Part shown: positions 8,577-17,701 of the stretch, piece after piece | How the letters are laid out: every line of letters starts with the position of its first letter | Position numbering within the stretch: position 1 is the first letter of the stretch | Source of the DNA: Hydrogenivirga caldilitoris | Lineage (GTDB): Bacteria > Aquificota > Aquificia > Aquificales > Aquificaceae | Assembly: GCF_003664005.1 (NCBI RefSeq) | Contig: NZ_RCCJ01000001.1 | Span: forward strand, 682,001-746,000 | Length of the DNA: 64,000 bases | Direction of reading: 5' to 3' | Notes under the pieces: generated by a model | Databases searched by the model: none | What the model was told of the DNA's origin: nothing | The model's input: the letters and a program-made list of their open reading frames with translations, nothing else | Program-made: the position numbers and the translations under genes

Positions 8577-9998
8577 ATGGGAGTATTTGAAACACTTGTA
8601 CTGAAGGAGAACCTTTCTTCAATTGAAAAGCTCGTTTTGCTGAGGGAACTTCTCAAGCGAGAGATGGATGTCCTGAACGAGTATTGCAAAATCAACCATA
8701 AGATACCTAAGGATTACGCCATAGAGTTGTGCCACTTGCACAATATAAAGAAGGTGAACATAGCAAGGCTTCTCAATATGATTAAGCACTTTGACCCGAA
8801 GTTTATGCAGGCTCTGATAAATACCGACCCCAGGGTTAGGAAGTACATATCCTATTACTTTGACTTCATGAAGAAGCACCCCTATTTTGAAGAGGTATTA
8901 GAACCCCAGAACCTATTTGGCGACTGGGATTACATCAGGTACAAACTTAAGATATTCTTTCCTGAGCTTACCTTTGATGAGATAGACAGGTACAAGTTCA
9001 AGAGGAAAGAGTTTATAGAGTACGTTAGGGAAAGGCTCGGAGAACCCGAGGAGCTTGTAGAGGAGAAGCTCACAAAGGCTACTTGGTATGAGACCGTCCC
9101 ATACCTTGAACTTGAGAGCGAGATGGATTCACGCTGGCACCCGGAACCTATAATGACAGAGACAGACTGGGAGTTTATAAGGAGGCACATTAACGGTAGG
9201 AAGAACATAATAATCCGAGGGGAGGACGGTGAGGAAAAACTTATATACGTGGAGGTTAACATACCCGAAGAGGAGCTTGACAAGTACAAGAGAGACAGGG
9301 AAGGCCTTAAGAAGCTCCTCATGAAGAGGTACAACATAGATGAAAGCGGGGCTGAACAGATACTCAGAAAGGCTGGGTGGGAATCGGACTCTTACCACAT
9401 AATCCCTCCGATACATACGGACGTCCATGTTGACTACGGGGATACGAGGAAGAACTCTGAAAGACCAGCGGTTGTGGAGAAGAAGAGCTTCAGCATGAGC
9501 GAGCTTACAGCTCATATCAGATACATAGGCGGACTTGAGCTTGAACTGCTTAACTACTGGGAATTGCTTTATGAAAGGCTCCACGAGGTTGAAGAAAAAC
9601 TCACCCTCTTCATAAGAACGAAGAGAAGGCTTCTTGGTAAACTCTTTGGTATTTACTACACCCTTGATCCTGTCATGGCAGAAGCCATACTTACCTATGA
9701 CCCTGAGGTGGTTGAAAGTTTGAAAGAGCTGGTAACCAAGACGGGAGTGAGAGACAAAAAGTTCGTCCTCTATGAGAATAAGGCTGCCTGGGAAGAGGTG
9801 AAGAAGAGGATAGTCTCAAGGTTTCCAGAGGTTAGCGGGGAAGAGATAGAGAAGTTTAAGGGGGACAGAAAGGGGTTCCTTGAATACCTCGCTGGTAAGC
9901 TCAAAAAGGATAAGAGCTTTATAGATGAGAAGCTGGAAGAAGCTGGTTGGCTCAGGAGTGAGGAGATACCCTCCTTCGTCAGGCATATAGGTCCTTGA
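8577..9998 (+). CDS. Hypothetical protein with three CsbD-like repeats
   Basis: A 473-residue soluble, charged protein with no recognised enzyme motif. Three segments follow the CsbD/YjbJ pattern (Trp, then a basic Lys/Arg-rich helix, acidic Asp/Glu-rich turn, K.KRKEF/RDREGL/GDRKGF, a YG/RLG-like segment, and a final Trp): residues 117-170, 198-268 (with an insertion at about 205-224) and 405-458. Each repeat ends in A(T/G)W. The helical regions before repeats 1 and 3 also share DP.FM.AL...DP.V (73-86) versus [15 protein letters not shown] (364-378), so the protein looks like an internal duplication. It has a strong ribosome binding site (AAAGGAGGG at 8563-8571). CsbD proteins are stress-induced in other bacteria; the function here is unknown. 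Confidence 0.72.
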   Translation: MGVFETLVLKENLSSIEKLVLLRELLKREMDVLNEYCKINHKIPKDYAIELCHLHNIKKVNIARLLNMIKHFDPKFMQALINTDPRVRKYISYYFDFMKKHPYFEEVLEPQNLFGDWDYIRYKLKIFFPELTFDEIDRYKFKRKEFIEYVRERLGEPEELVEEKLTKATWYETVPYLELESEMDSRWHPEPIMTETDWEFIRRHINGRKNIIIRGEDGEEKLIYVEVNIPEEELDKYKRDREGLKKLLMKRYNIDESGAEQILRKAGWESDSYHIIPPIHTDVHVDYGDTRKNSERPAVVEKKSFSMSELTAHIRYIGGLELELLNYWELLYERLHEVEEKLTLFIRTKRRLLGKLFGIYYTLDPVMAEAILTYDPEVVESLKELVTKTGVRDKKFVLYENKAAWEEVKKRIVSRFPEVSGEEIEKFKGDRKGFLEYLAGKLKKDKSFIDEKLEEAGWLRSEEIPSFVRHIGP

Positions 9999-10875
9999 CA
10001 GGTATCAACTCCCTTATGGCAGAGTATATCTGGAGGGTGGCCTTTGACCTGTTGAGGGTGTAGAAGTGAAGCCCGGGAGCACCGTTTCTGAGTAAGTCCT
10101 CACACTGTCTTATCGCAAACTCCACTCCTATCTTTGCTACCTCCTCCGGGTCATTTTCAACAGGCTCCATCTTTTCTATTAGGAACTGAGGTATTGTAGC
10201 CCCACACATGCTGGCAAACTTCCTTATCTGCTTGAAGTTGGTTATGGGCATTATGCCCGGTATCACAGGTATGTTTATATCTGCTTTATGGCACAACTCT
10301 ATAAATTCGTAATAATAGGTATTTTCAAAGAACATCTGGGTTATGGAGAATTCAGCCCCAGCTTCAACTTTTTCCTTAAAGTACCTTATCTCCCACTCCA
10401 TATTAGGTGACTCCGGGTGCCCTTCAGGGTAGCTTGCAACTCCTACGGAGAAGTAATCCTTAAACCTATCCCTTATGAGTCTGACAAGTTCAACCGCATA
10501 CCTACATGCACCTTCCGGAGGTCTGAAGTCGGGCCTGTCGTGGGGCACGTCCCCTCTGAGAGCTAAAATGTTATCAATACCTATATCCTTGTAGTCTTTG
10601 AGTATATCAAGGAGCTCTTCCCTTGTGTGAGCTATACAGGTAAGGTGAGCCATAACGTTAAGACCTATTTCTTCATGTATTCTCCTGACCACATTCCTCG
10701 TCCTATCCCTTGTGGAGCCTCCGGCTCCGTATGTAACGGAAACAAAGGTGGGTTTCAACTCCCTGAGTTCCTTTATCGTTTCAAAGAGCTGTTTCTCACC
10801 CTCTTCGTTCTTGGGAGGAAAGAACTCAAAGGATACGCTGAACACCCCTTTCCTGAGGATATCTCCTATCTTCAA
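9979..10875 (-). CDS. metF: 5,10-methylenetetrahydrofolate reductase
   Basis: A 298-residue TIM-barrel flavoprotein. It has [20 protein letters not shown] near the N terminus, [16 protein letters not shown] (catalytic-region motif), LALRGD and FSITQMFFE, all typical of MetF. It reduces methylene-THF to methyl-THF for methionine synthesis. The start is a TTG at 10875; the four bases TTGA contain the upstream gene's stop, so the two genes overlap and are probably coupled. Its 3' end overlaps the convergent CsbD-repeat gene by 20 nt. Confidence 0.95.
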   Translation of the reverse strand: MKIGDILRKGVFSVSFEFFPPKNEEGEKQLFETIKELRELKPTFVSVTYGAGGSTRDRTRNVVRRIHEEIGLNVMAHLTCIAHTREELLDILKDYKDIGIDNILALRGDVPHDRPDFRPPEGACRYAVELVRLIRDRFKDYFSVGVASYPEGHPESPNMEWEIRYFKEKVEAGAEFSITQMFFENTYYYEFIELCHKADINIPVIPGIMPITNFKQIRKFASMCGATIPQFLIEKMEPVENDPEEVAKIGVEFAIRQCEDLLRNGAPGLHFYTLNRSKATLQIYSAIRELIPVKDLYA

Positions 10876-11204
10876 CGCTGTACCTCTCTTCCCAGCATAG
10901 TTTCCATAAGGGCTATTATCTTTACCTTACAGGGGGCGGGAGCCTTTGTAAACATATTCAGGGCATCTATGAGCCTGTTTGTCACTTCAGGAGGATTAGT
11001 TTTTGCAAAGCTCTCAAGGAAACCCAGCACACTTTCTATCTCTGAGGAGAGCTTCTTATCCGATAGGACCTCCTCTAAGGTTTGACCATCCCTAAACTTG
11101 CGGAGGACTTTCATGCACTTAACTACAAGATCGTCCCTGAACTCAGACCACCTCAAATCTGAAAACTGTAAGACTATCTCCAGAAAAACCTCAAAGGGAT
11201 TCAT
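10872..11204 (-). CDS. Hypothetical protein between epmA and metF
   Basis: A 110-residue, mostly helical, soluble protein with no motif recognised. It overlaps epmA upstream and metF downstream by 4 nt each, so it is certainly part of that operon and translationally coupled. The composition ([20 protein letters not shown], then [18 protein letters not shown]) suggests a small helical bundle, with two widely spaced cysteines. The function is unknown. Confidence 0.72.
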   Translation of the reverse strand: MNPFEVFLEIVLQFSDLRWSEFRDDLVVKCMKVLRKFRDGQTLEEVLSDKKLSSEIESVLGFLESFAKTNPPEVTNRLIDALNMFTKAPAPCKVKIIALMETMLGREVQR

Positions 11205-12082
11205 AGCTTAAATAATTCTATATCGTCAAGGGAGCTCTTTCCTAAGTAGAGCATAAACAGCCTGTCAACCCCTATAGAACATCCTGCGCAGTCAGGTATG
11301 GTGCGGTGAGCTTCTATAAATTCCTCATCTACAGGGAGGTCCCTTTTTAGAGCTTCCCTTTGCAACCTTCTTCTTATCTCCTCTGGATTAGTCTCCTCAG
11401 TCCAGCCATTGGCGAGCTCAACCCCTTCTATGAAGAGCTCAAACCTCTCCGCAACCTCGTTCCTCACCTTTGCAAGGGCTGAGAGTTGTGGTGGAAAGTC
11501 CTTGATGAAAATGGGTTTTCCCCTGCCAAGCCTCCTTTCAACCTCTACAAAAGCCCTGTAGAATAAGGTTTCCCAGTCTTCATCTTCTTCATAGTATATG
11601 GCTCTCTCTTTTAAAGCTTCCTGAAGGCTCTCCTTATCTTGAAGTAGATTAAAGCCTAAGTGTCTTTTGAAAGACTCATCTAAGGTCAGCTCTTCAAACT
11701 CTGTGTACCCGAAGAGTTCGTTCAGGAGCTCCTTTATCTCTTCAATCAGGTATTCGTAACTTTCTCCTGTTTTATACCATTCAAGCATGTGAAACTCAAC
11801 TCTGTGGAGTCTTCCGTGCTCATTGTTTCGGAAGACCTTTGCGATTTGAAACATGTCTCTCCTATATTTTGATAGGAGTTTCTTCATGGAATACTCAGGA
11901 GATGTCTGTAGCCACATGGTTCTCTCCGTTCCCTGTCTTTTAACCTTAACGGGTATGGGTTCAACGTTGGCATCAAGGTTGGGGTAATCCAGTAAAGCCG
12001 GTGTAAAGACCTCAAGGTATCCTCTCTTCTTGAAAAATTCCCTGAGTTTGTCTATGAACTCGCTCCACTTATCAAGTACCAT
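11201..12082 (-). CDS. epmA: Elongation factor P--(R)-beta-lysine ligase (EpmA/GenX)
   Basis: A 293-residue class II lysyl-tRNA synthetase paralogue lacking the N-terminal anticodon-binding domain. Motif 2 reads FRNNEHGRLHRVEFHMLEWY, close to EpmA rather than full LysRS, and motif 3 is IPDCAGCSIGVDRLFMLYLG. EpmA attaches (R)-beta-lysine to a lysine of elongation factor P, helping ribosomes through polyproline. A KamA/EpmB-type gene at the window start would supply the beta-lysine. TATATT (12094-12089) lies 6 nt before the ATG without a ribosome binding site; the divergent cupin promoter overlaps it. Confidence 0.9.
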   Translation of the reverse strand: MVLDKWSEFIDKLREFFKKRGYLEVFTPALLDYPNLDANVEPIPVKVKRQGTERTMWLQTSPEYSMKKLLSKYRRDMFQIAKVFRNNEHGRLHRVEFHMLEWYKTGESYEYLIEEIKELLNELFGYTEFEELTLDESFKRHLGFNLLQDKESLQEALKERAIYYEEDEDWETLFYRAFVEVERRLGRGKPIFIKDFPPQLSALAKVRNEVAERFELFIEGVELANGWTEETNPEEIRRRLQREALKRDLPVDEEFIEAHRTIPDCAGCSIGVDRLFMLYLGKSSLDDIELFKL

Positions 12083-12104
12083 AGGAGGAATATAATTTTA
12101 TTCT

Positions 12105-12395
12105 ATGACCGTCAGGTTTGAATCTACAGGGATAAGAGACGAAGAGAAGATAAAGAACCTACTTAAAAGGAGTGGCTACTCTGTTTACACGTGGCAGGAC
12201 CCCCCGGGAACTTACTACGATACCCATACCCACCCGGACAGGGAAGTAAGGTGGGTGATTGAAGGAGAGGTGGTGATAGGTGTTAATGGTAAGGAGATAG
12301 TCTTGAAAGAGGGAGATATGATAGAACTTGAACCGGGAACTCCCCACTGGGCAAGAACCCGGACGGGAGTAAAGTATATATGCGGGTCTAAGTGA
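12105..12395 (+). CDS. Small cupin-domain protein
   Basis: A 96-residue single cupin. The first metal motif is THTHPDREVRWVIEGEV (H-x-H-x3-E-x6-G) and the second is LEPGTPHWARTR, giving the usual two His, one Glu and a final His for a metal ion. The substrate is unknown; such proteins include dioxygenases, isomerases and sensors. TATAAT at 12091-12096 lies 8 nt upstream of the ATG and there is no ribosome binding site. The stop overlaps the next gene by one base. Confidence 0.82.
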   Translation: MTVRFESTGIRDEEKIKNLLKRSGYSVYTWQDPPGTYYDTHTHPDREVRWVIEGEVVIGVNGKEIVLKEGDMIELEPGTPHWARTRTGVKYICGSK

Positions 12396-12838
12396 TGGGG
12401 AAGATAGTTCAGTTTCCATCCCAGGACGGGGATAACGAGAGGAAAGGAGAGGGTAAAGAGCTCAAAACCGAGAGGCTGTCCCAGGAGGAGTTTATGGCAC
12501 TCCTTGAACCCTTCAGAGACGGCTTGAGGAGGCTCTATCCCACCCAGGTGAAGGATATTCTTGGTATAGCTGGTTTCGGAAAGAGATACGGGAACGAGGT
12601 GTTGATTATGGGGCTCCTTCTCTGGGAATCCTTAAAGCAGAGCCAGCCTATAATGTCAACCTTCCTTGCGGTTTTTATAAAGGACAGGCTTGAAAAGGTT
12701 TCTTTCCTTGAGGCTAAGAATAACTACTGGGACTGGAAACTTATGCTTGAAACCTACCAAAGCAGATTTAACACCAAGGAGATGTTTGAAGAGTTACAGA
12801 ACCTGAGGGAGCAGGTCCTGGGTGGAAATCCTCCCTGA
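12395..12838 (+). CDS. Hypothetical protein downstream of cupin gene
   Basis: A 147-residue soluble protein starting MGKIVQFPSQDG. The ATG at 12395 shares its A with the cupin stop (TGATG); a GTG at 12392 would add one residue. The N-terminal 35 residues are charged and likely disordered, followed by a helical region with tryptophans (LLLWESLKQSQ, NNYWDWKLMLETYQSRF). No family recognised. It is coupled to the cupin gene, and ychF follows with its own promoter. Confidence 0.72.
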   Translation: MGKIVQFPSQDGDNERKGEGKELKTERLSQEEFMALLEPFRDGLRRLYPTQVKDILGIAGFGKRYGNEVLIMGLLLWESLKQSQPIMSTFLAVFIKDRLEKVSFLEAKNNYWDWKLMLETYQSRFNTKEMFEELQNLREQVLGGNPP

Positions 12839-12859
12839 AAGACACTATATTATTGGGCT

Positions 12860-13972
12860 ATGGGTTTTAATCTGGGGATAGTCGGACTCCCAAACGTGGG
12901 GAAGTCAACACTCTTTAACGCCCTGACAGAAACCGCAAAGGCTCAGGCGGCAAACTATCCTTTCTGTACTATAGAGCCCAATATCGGTGTTGTTGAGGTG
13001 CCAGACGACAGGCTTTACAGGATCGCCGAACTTGAGAAGTCAAGGAAGATAACACCTACCTTTATAGAGTTTGTGGATATAGCTGGTCTTGTTAAGGGTG
13101 CAAGTAAGGGTGAAGGGCTGGGAAACCAGTTTTTATCCCATATAAGAGAAGTTGATGCTATAGCTATGGTTCTCAGGTGTTTTGAGAACCCGGATGTGGT
13201 TCATGTTGAAGGAAGCGTTGACCCCATCAGAGACGCTGACATAATAGACATAGAGCTAATAGCCAAGGACCTGGAAAGTGTTAACAGGAGGCTTGAGCGG
13301 GTTGAGAAAGCTGCCAAGGGTAACGACAAGAAAGCCAAGGAGGAGTTTGAGTACCTCAAAGAGATAAAAGAGGTCTTAGAAGGTTTGGAGCCTTTAAGAA
13401 GGTATAAAGATAAATTCGCTGAAGATACATGGATGTATGCAACAAAGGAGCTATTCTTACTTACCACCAAACCCGTGATGTATATTGCTAATATCGGCGA
13501 AGCCGATCTCCCGGAAGGGGATAATAACCCCCATGTCCAGAAGGTAAAGGAAAGAGCCCGGGAAGAGAACGCTCCTGTGGTGGTCCTCTGTGCGGAGCTT
13601 GAGGCTCAGCTTGCAGGATTAGAAAGAGAGGAAAGGAAAGAACTCCTTGAGGCTTACGGACTTAAAGAGCCTGGACTTCACAAAGTTATAAGGGAGGGAT
13701 ACAGGCTTCTTAATCTTATAACCTTCTTTACCGCAGGAGAGAAGGAAACTAGAGCATGGACGGTGGTTAAGGGAACAAAGGCACCCCGGGCGGCAGGTAA
13801 AATCCACTCGGATATAGAGAGGGGCTTCATAGCTGCTGAAGTTATAAACTACGAGGATTACATAAAGGCAGGCTCTATGGTGAAGGCAAAGGAGAAGGGA
13901 CTTGTCAGGCTTGAAGGTAAAGAGTATGAGGTTCAGGACGGAGATATAATCTACTTCAGGTTCAACGTATAG
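12860..13972 (+). CDS. ychF: Ribosome-binding ATPase YchF (Obg/OLA1 family)
   Basis: A 370-residue P-loop protein: G1 [14 protein letters not shown] at about 9-22, G3 DIAGLVKGA, a coiled-coil insertion, and a C-terminal TGS domain (ending IIYFRFNV). YchF binds ribosomes and prefers ATP over GTP. TATATT at 12846-12851 lies 8 nt before the ATG with no ribosome binding site. Followed 3 nt later by ispF, so the two are likely co-transcribed. Confidence 0.95.
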   Translation: MGFNLGIVGLPNVGKSTLFNALTETAKAQAANYPFCTIEPNIGVVEVPDDRLYRIAELEKSRKITPTFIEFVDIAGLVKGASKGEGLGNQFLSHIREVDAIAMVLRCFENPDVVHVEGSVDPIRDADIIDIELIAKDLESVNRRLERVEKAAKGNDKKAKEEFEYLKEIKEVLEGLEPLRRYKDKFAEDTWMYATKELFLLTTKPVMYIANIGEADLPEGDNNPHVQKVKERAREENAPVVVLCAELEAQLAGLEREERKELLEAYGLKEPGLHKVIREGYRLLNLITFFTAGEKETRAWTVVKGTKAPRAAGKIHSDIERGFIAAEVINYEDYIKAGSMVKAKEKGLVRLEGKEYEVQDGDIIYFRFNV

Positions 13973-13975
13973 GAA

Positions 13976-14455
13976 ATGCATACGAGAATAGGACTTGGTT
14001 TTGATTCCCATGAATTTGAGGAGGGTAAACCCCTCTTTTTGGGTGGGGTACGGATTGATTTCCCGAAGGGACTGAAAGGACATTCTGACGGGGATGTCCT
14101 CCTCCATGCCCTCACAGATGCGATACTTGGAGCTATTGGAGAGCCTGACATAGGTGAGCTTTTTAGTGATAAAGATGAGAGGTGGAAGGGGGTCTCTTCC
14201 GAGCTTTTTTTGAAAGAAGCAATAAAGAGAATGAAAGGTAAAGGGTATGAGCTTATTAACTTAGATAGCGTCCTTATAGCGAATGAACCGAAGATAGCAC
14301 CTTACAAAGAGACAATAAAGGAAAAGCTTTCAAAGCTTACAGGGTTACCCGTGGAAAGGATATCAATAAAGGGGAAGCGGAGAGAAGGCTTCTGTCAGGT
14401 GGAGGGGATAGCATGTATATGTACGGTCTTACTGAGGGTACCTTATGAGGGTTAA
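13976..14455 (+). CDS. ispF: 2-C-methyl-D-erythritol 2,4-cyclodiphosphate synthase
   Basis: A 159-residue protein of standard IspF length. Motifs: RIGLGFDSHEF (metal-binding Asp10 and His12), KGHSDGDVLLHALTDAILGA with the other zinc histidine, and ISIKGKRREGF near the C terminus. It catalyses cyclisation in the non-mevalonate isoprenoid pathway. It sits between ychF and a patatin gene in a tight operon, with its 3' end overlapping the patatin start by 11 nt. Confidence 0.96.
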   Translation: MHTRIGLGFDSHEFEEGKPLFLGGVRIDFPKGLKGHSDGDVLLHALTDAILGAIGEPDIGELFSDKDERWKGVSSELFLKEAIKRMKGKGYELINLDSVLIANEPKIAPYKETIKEKLSKLTGLPVERISIKGKRREGFCQVEGIACICTVLLRVPYEG

Positions 14456-15212
14456 TATCGTTCTTTCAGGGGGAGCTGCCCGCGGGGTAGCTCACATAGG
14501 TGTCATAAAAGCTCTGGAAGAGCTGGGGTTCAACATACAGGCTCTGAGCGGTTCAAGTGCGGGCTCAATAGTGGCTGTCTTTTACGCCTGCGGATACAAT
14601 CCAGATGATATGCTTGAGCTTGTCAAGAAGACGCCTTGGTTGTCTCTCTTCATCCCTAAAATACCGCGTAGCGGTCTCTTCTCATTGAAAAAGGCTGAGA
14701 AGTATTTAAGGGAACAGATACCCTTTGAAAGGATAGAAGAGCTGCGAAAGAGAGTTTATATATGCGCCACAGACTTGCTTTCAGCCCGATCCCTATACTT
14801 TAACAGTGGGGAGCTGATTCCTGTTCTTCTCGGAAGTTGTGCCCTTCCCGGTATCTTTGAGCCGGTAAGATACCAGAATTATCTTCTTATAGACGGAGGT
14901 GTTATGAACAACCTGCCGGTTGAACCCTTTGAAAAGCTGAAGACCCTGAAGATAGGGGTGGATGTTAACCCTGTGGAGAAAGTCAGCAGTGTTGGGAACA
15001 TAGTTAACGTCCTTATCAGGAGCTTTTTCCTGGCTGTTCGTTCCAACGTGGATAAGAGGAAGGAACTCTGCGACATAGTTATAACTCCGGACATACTTAA
15101 GTACTCTCCTCTTGACATAAGGAAAGCGGAGGAGCTTTACAGGCTCGGATACGAGAAAACCATAAAGGTTATGGAAGAGTTCCTTAAAAGGAAAGGTCTG
15201 GGAGAAACTTAA
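14445..15212 (+). CDS. Patatin-like phospholipase family protein
   Basis: A 255-residue protein with the patatin catalytic dyad: oxyanion loop GGAARGVAHIGV (9-20), nucleophile Ser38 in GSSAGS and Asp150 in LIDGG. It resembles the small bacterial RssA/YchK group. It probably hydrolyses an ester or lipid acyl group at the membrane surface or cytoplasm; no signal peptide is seen. Overlaps the end of ispF. Confidence 0.88.
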   Translation: MRVNIVLSGGAARGVAHIGVIKALEELGFNIQALSGSSAGSIVAVFYACGYNPDDMLELVKKTPWLSLFIPKIPRSGLFSLKKAEKYLREQIPFERIEELRKRVYICATDLLSARSLYFNSGELIPVLLGSCALPGIFEPVRYQNYLLIDGGVMNNLPVEPFEKLKTLKIGVDVNPVEKVSSVGNIVNVLIRSFFLAVRSNVDKRKELCDIVITPDILKYSPLDIRKAEELYRLGYEKTIKVMEEFLKRKGLGET

Positions 15213-15248
15213 ACTTTTGAGCTATACTATCCTCTTAAGGAGTTGGGC

Positions 15249-17099
15249 ATGAAAGAGATACTCGTAACAGATATATCGTTAAGGGACGGCATACAGAGTC
15301 TACTTGCAACCCGTGTCAGGACAGAGGATATGCTGGACATAATTGAGGTTCTTGATAAATGTGGGTTCTGGTCCCTTGAGGTCTGGGGAGGGGCTACCTT
15401 TGATGTGTGTTTAAGGTTCTTGAAGGAGGACCCCTGGGAGAGACTGAGGAAGTTCAAGGATACAGCCAAGAACACAAAGTTGGAGATGCTCCTAAGGGGA
15501 CAAAACGTTGTCGGATACAGGCACTACGCTGATGATGTGGTTGAAGAATTTGTAAAAAGGGCTTACGATAACGGCATAGAGGTATTCAGGATATTTGACG
15601 CTTTAAACGATACTCGCAACATGCGCAAATCAATAGAAGTTGCCAAGAAAGTTGGGGGGATAGTTAAAGGCGTGCTCTCCTATGCTATAAGCCCAGTTCA
15701 CACCGTTGAGTACTATGTGAAGGTTGCAGGTGAACTGGTTGATATGGGAATAGACATAATATCCATAAAGGACCAGGCTGGTCTTCTCTCGCCAAAGGTG
15801 GCTTATGACCTGGTGTCCGCTTTAAGGAATGCGTACCCTGATTACCCTGTGCACCTCCATACTCAGACAACGGCGGACTTGGCTGAGATGGCACAGCTTA
15901 AAGGAATTGAAGCCGGCGCTACGATGATAGATACTGCCTTTTACTCCCTTTCCTGTCAGACCTCTCATCCGCCAGGGGAAACTATGATTTACGTCCTAAG
16001 GGAGTTTGGGTATGAGGTTAATGTTGATACCTCCCTATATAAAAAAGCTGGTGATATGTTTAAGGAGGTAAGGCAGAAGTATAAGAGATACGATGTTCTG
16101 CCACCTTATCCCGATGTGGGTGTCCTGTTGCATCAGATACCTGGAGGTATGATTACAAACTTCATAAACCAGCTAAGGGAGCAGAACCTTGAGGATAAAC
16201 TTGAGCAGGTTCTTGAAGAGGTGGCGCGGGTTAGGGAAGACCTGGGCTATCCTCCTCTGGTTACACCTACCTCCCAGATAGTTGGGACTCAAGCTTTTAT
16301 GAACGTTCTGCACGGGGAAAGGTACAAGGTGGTTACCAAGGAAACTAAGGATTACGTTAAAGGGCTGTACGGGAAGCCTCCGACACCCGTAAAAGAGGAG
16401 GTTCTGAGAAAGATACTTGGAGAAGAAGAACCCATATATGAGACCAGACCAGCTGACCTTTTAGAACCTGAGCTTGAGAAGATAAGAGACGAGGCTAAGG
16501 AGGCGGGAGCTCGCTCTGAAGAGGACATACTATCCTACGTTCTCTTCCCTGTGGTTGCTAAGGAGTTTTTTGAGTGGAGGGAGAAGGCAGAGAAGGGAGA
16601 GGTTCCACCTGTTCCCATTGAGGATACTTTCAGTGAAACTTGTCCTGAGAAGGCGCCTATTGAGTTTAACGTCACTGTTCATGGAGAGCAGTACCATGTC
16701 CAGATAGCCGGAAGGGGTGAGGAAACAGCAAACGGCAGAACATTCTTCATCAGACTTGATGGGAGACTTGAAGAGGTAGTGCTTCAGCCTATAAGAGAGA
16801 TAGAGGTAAGTGAGAGCGGTTACGAGTTTTCAGAAGGTGCCCCTGTTATGCCTAAGAGACCTAAGCCCAGAGATGTGGGGGACATAGCTTCTCCTATATC
16901 GGGCAAGGTTGTAAATGTGAATGTTAGCATAGGTCAGGAGGTAAAGGAGGGTGATGTTCTTCTAGTTGTGGAAGCTATGAAGATGGAGAACGAAATACAC
17001 AGCCCTGTTGATGGTGTGGTTGAGGAGATATTTGTTCAGGTGGGCGAGAGTGTAAACCCCGATGAGGTGCTTATAAGGGTAAAGCCCAAGAGGAAATGA
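15249..17099 (+). CDS. pycB: Pyruvate/2-oxoglutarate carboxylase subunit B (biotin-containing)
   Basis: A 616-residue two-part protein. The N-terminal carboxyltransferase domain contains DISLRDGIQSLLATR and the metal-binding HLHTQTTADLA. The C-terminal biotinyl domain carries VVEAMKMENEIHSPVDG, where the lysine is biotinylated. In Aquificaceae two homologous proteins exist: pyruvate carboxylase B and CfiA of 2-oxoglutarate carboxylase (isocitrate branch of the reductive TCA cycle). Sequence inspection alone does not separate them. The start ATG at 15249 is 6 nt after AAGGAG; the TTG two codons earlier has no usable spacing. The biotin carboxylase subunit is not in this window. The last codons overlap hisG. 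Confidence 0.9.
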   Translation: MKEILVTDISLRDGIQSLLATRVRTEDMLDIIEVLDKCGFWSLEVWGGATFDVCLRFLKEDPWERLRKFKDTAKNTKLEMLLRGQNVVGYRHYADDVVEEFVKRAYDNGIEVFRIFDALNDTRNMRKSIEVAKKVGGIVKGVLSYAISPVHTVEYYVKVAGELVDMGIDIISIKDQAGLLSPKVAYDLVSALRNAYPDYPVHLHTQTTADLAEMAQLKGIEAGATMIDTAFYSLSCQTSHPPGETMIYVLREFGYEVNVDTSLYKKAGDMFKEVRQKYKRYDVLPPYPDVGVLLHQIPGGMITNFINQLREQNLEDKLEQVLEEVARVREDLGYPPLVTPTSQIVGTQAFMNVLHGERYKVVTKETKDYVKGLYGKPPTPVKEEVLRKILGEEEPIYETRPADLLEPELEKIRDEAKEAGARSEEDILSYVLFPVVAKEFFEWREKAEKGEVPPVPIEDTFSETCPEKAPIEFNVTVHGEQYHVQIAGRGEETANGRTFFIRLDGRLEEVVLQPIREIEVSESGYEFSEGAPVMPKRPKPRDVGDIASPISGKVVNVNVSIGQEVKEGDVLLVVEAMKMENEIHSPVDGVVEEIFVQVGESVNPDEVLIRVKPKRK

Positions 17100-17701
17100 T
17101 AAGTATCGCTGTCCCGAAGGGAAGGCTCTTTGAAGAAAGCATAGACTACCTATACTCAAGAGGTATATTACCTGAAAAATTTGAGGAAGGTAGAAGGCTA
17201 ACAATAACAGCGGGAGAGATAAACCTCCTTCTAGTGAAACCCTTTGATGTCCCTGTGTACGTTGAAAACGGAGCTGCAGACCTTGGTGTATGTGGCTATG
17301 ATGTTTACTGGGAGAGAAAGCCTGACGTTTACAGACTCTTGGACCTTGGGATAGGTGTCTGTCGCATATCTGTTGCAGGAAAGCCTGAAAGTAAGGAGAA
17401 ATACTTCAACAGCTTTTACCTGAAGCTTGCTACCAAATACCAGAACATAGCTAAAAGCTTTTTCTCCAAGAGGGGGGTGAAAGTTGACCTCATAAACCTC
17501 AGCGGCTCGGTTGAGCTTGCGCCAATCATAGGTTTAGCGGATTTCATACTTGATCTTGTTCAAACGGGGAGGACTCTTAAGGAGAACGGGCTTGTTGAAA
17601 TTGAGGAGGTTGGAAAATCAAGCGCGTGGCTTATATGCAACAGAGCGAGTTTCCGAAACAAAAGCTCTTGTATAAAGGAGCTTATTGACCGGCTCTCTTA
17701 G
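17096..17701 (+). CDS. hisG: ATP phosphoribosyltransferase, short form
   Basis: A 201-residue HisG_S protein lacking the C-terminal ACT-like regulatory domain. It begins ISIAVPKGRLFEESIDYL and has the PRPP-binding stretch DFILDLVQTGRTLKENGL. It catalyses the first step of histidine synthesis. Short forms need HisZ as the regulatory partner, which is not in this window. ATGA overlap with pycB; the 3' end overlaps convergent carA by 20 nt. Confidence 0.95.
   Translation: MISIAVPKGRLFEESIDYLYSRGILPEKFEEGRRLTITAGEINLLLVKPFDVPVYVENGAADLGVCGYDVYWERKPDVYRLLDLGIGVCRISVAGKPESKEKYFNSFYLKLATKYQNIAKSFFSKRGVKVDLINLSGSVELAPIIGLADFILDLVQTGRTLKENGLVEIEEVGKSSAWLICNRASFRNKSSCIKELIDRLS

Noticed and set aside
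15685-15894. Short antisense frame in pycB
   Set aside because: No ribosome binding site and a composition unlike real proteins of this genome.
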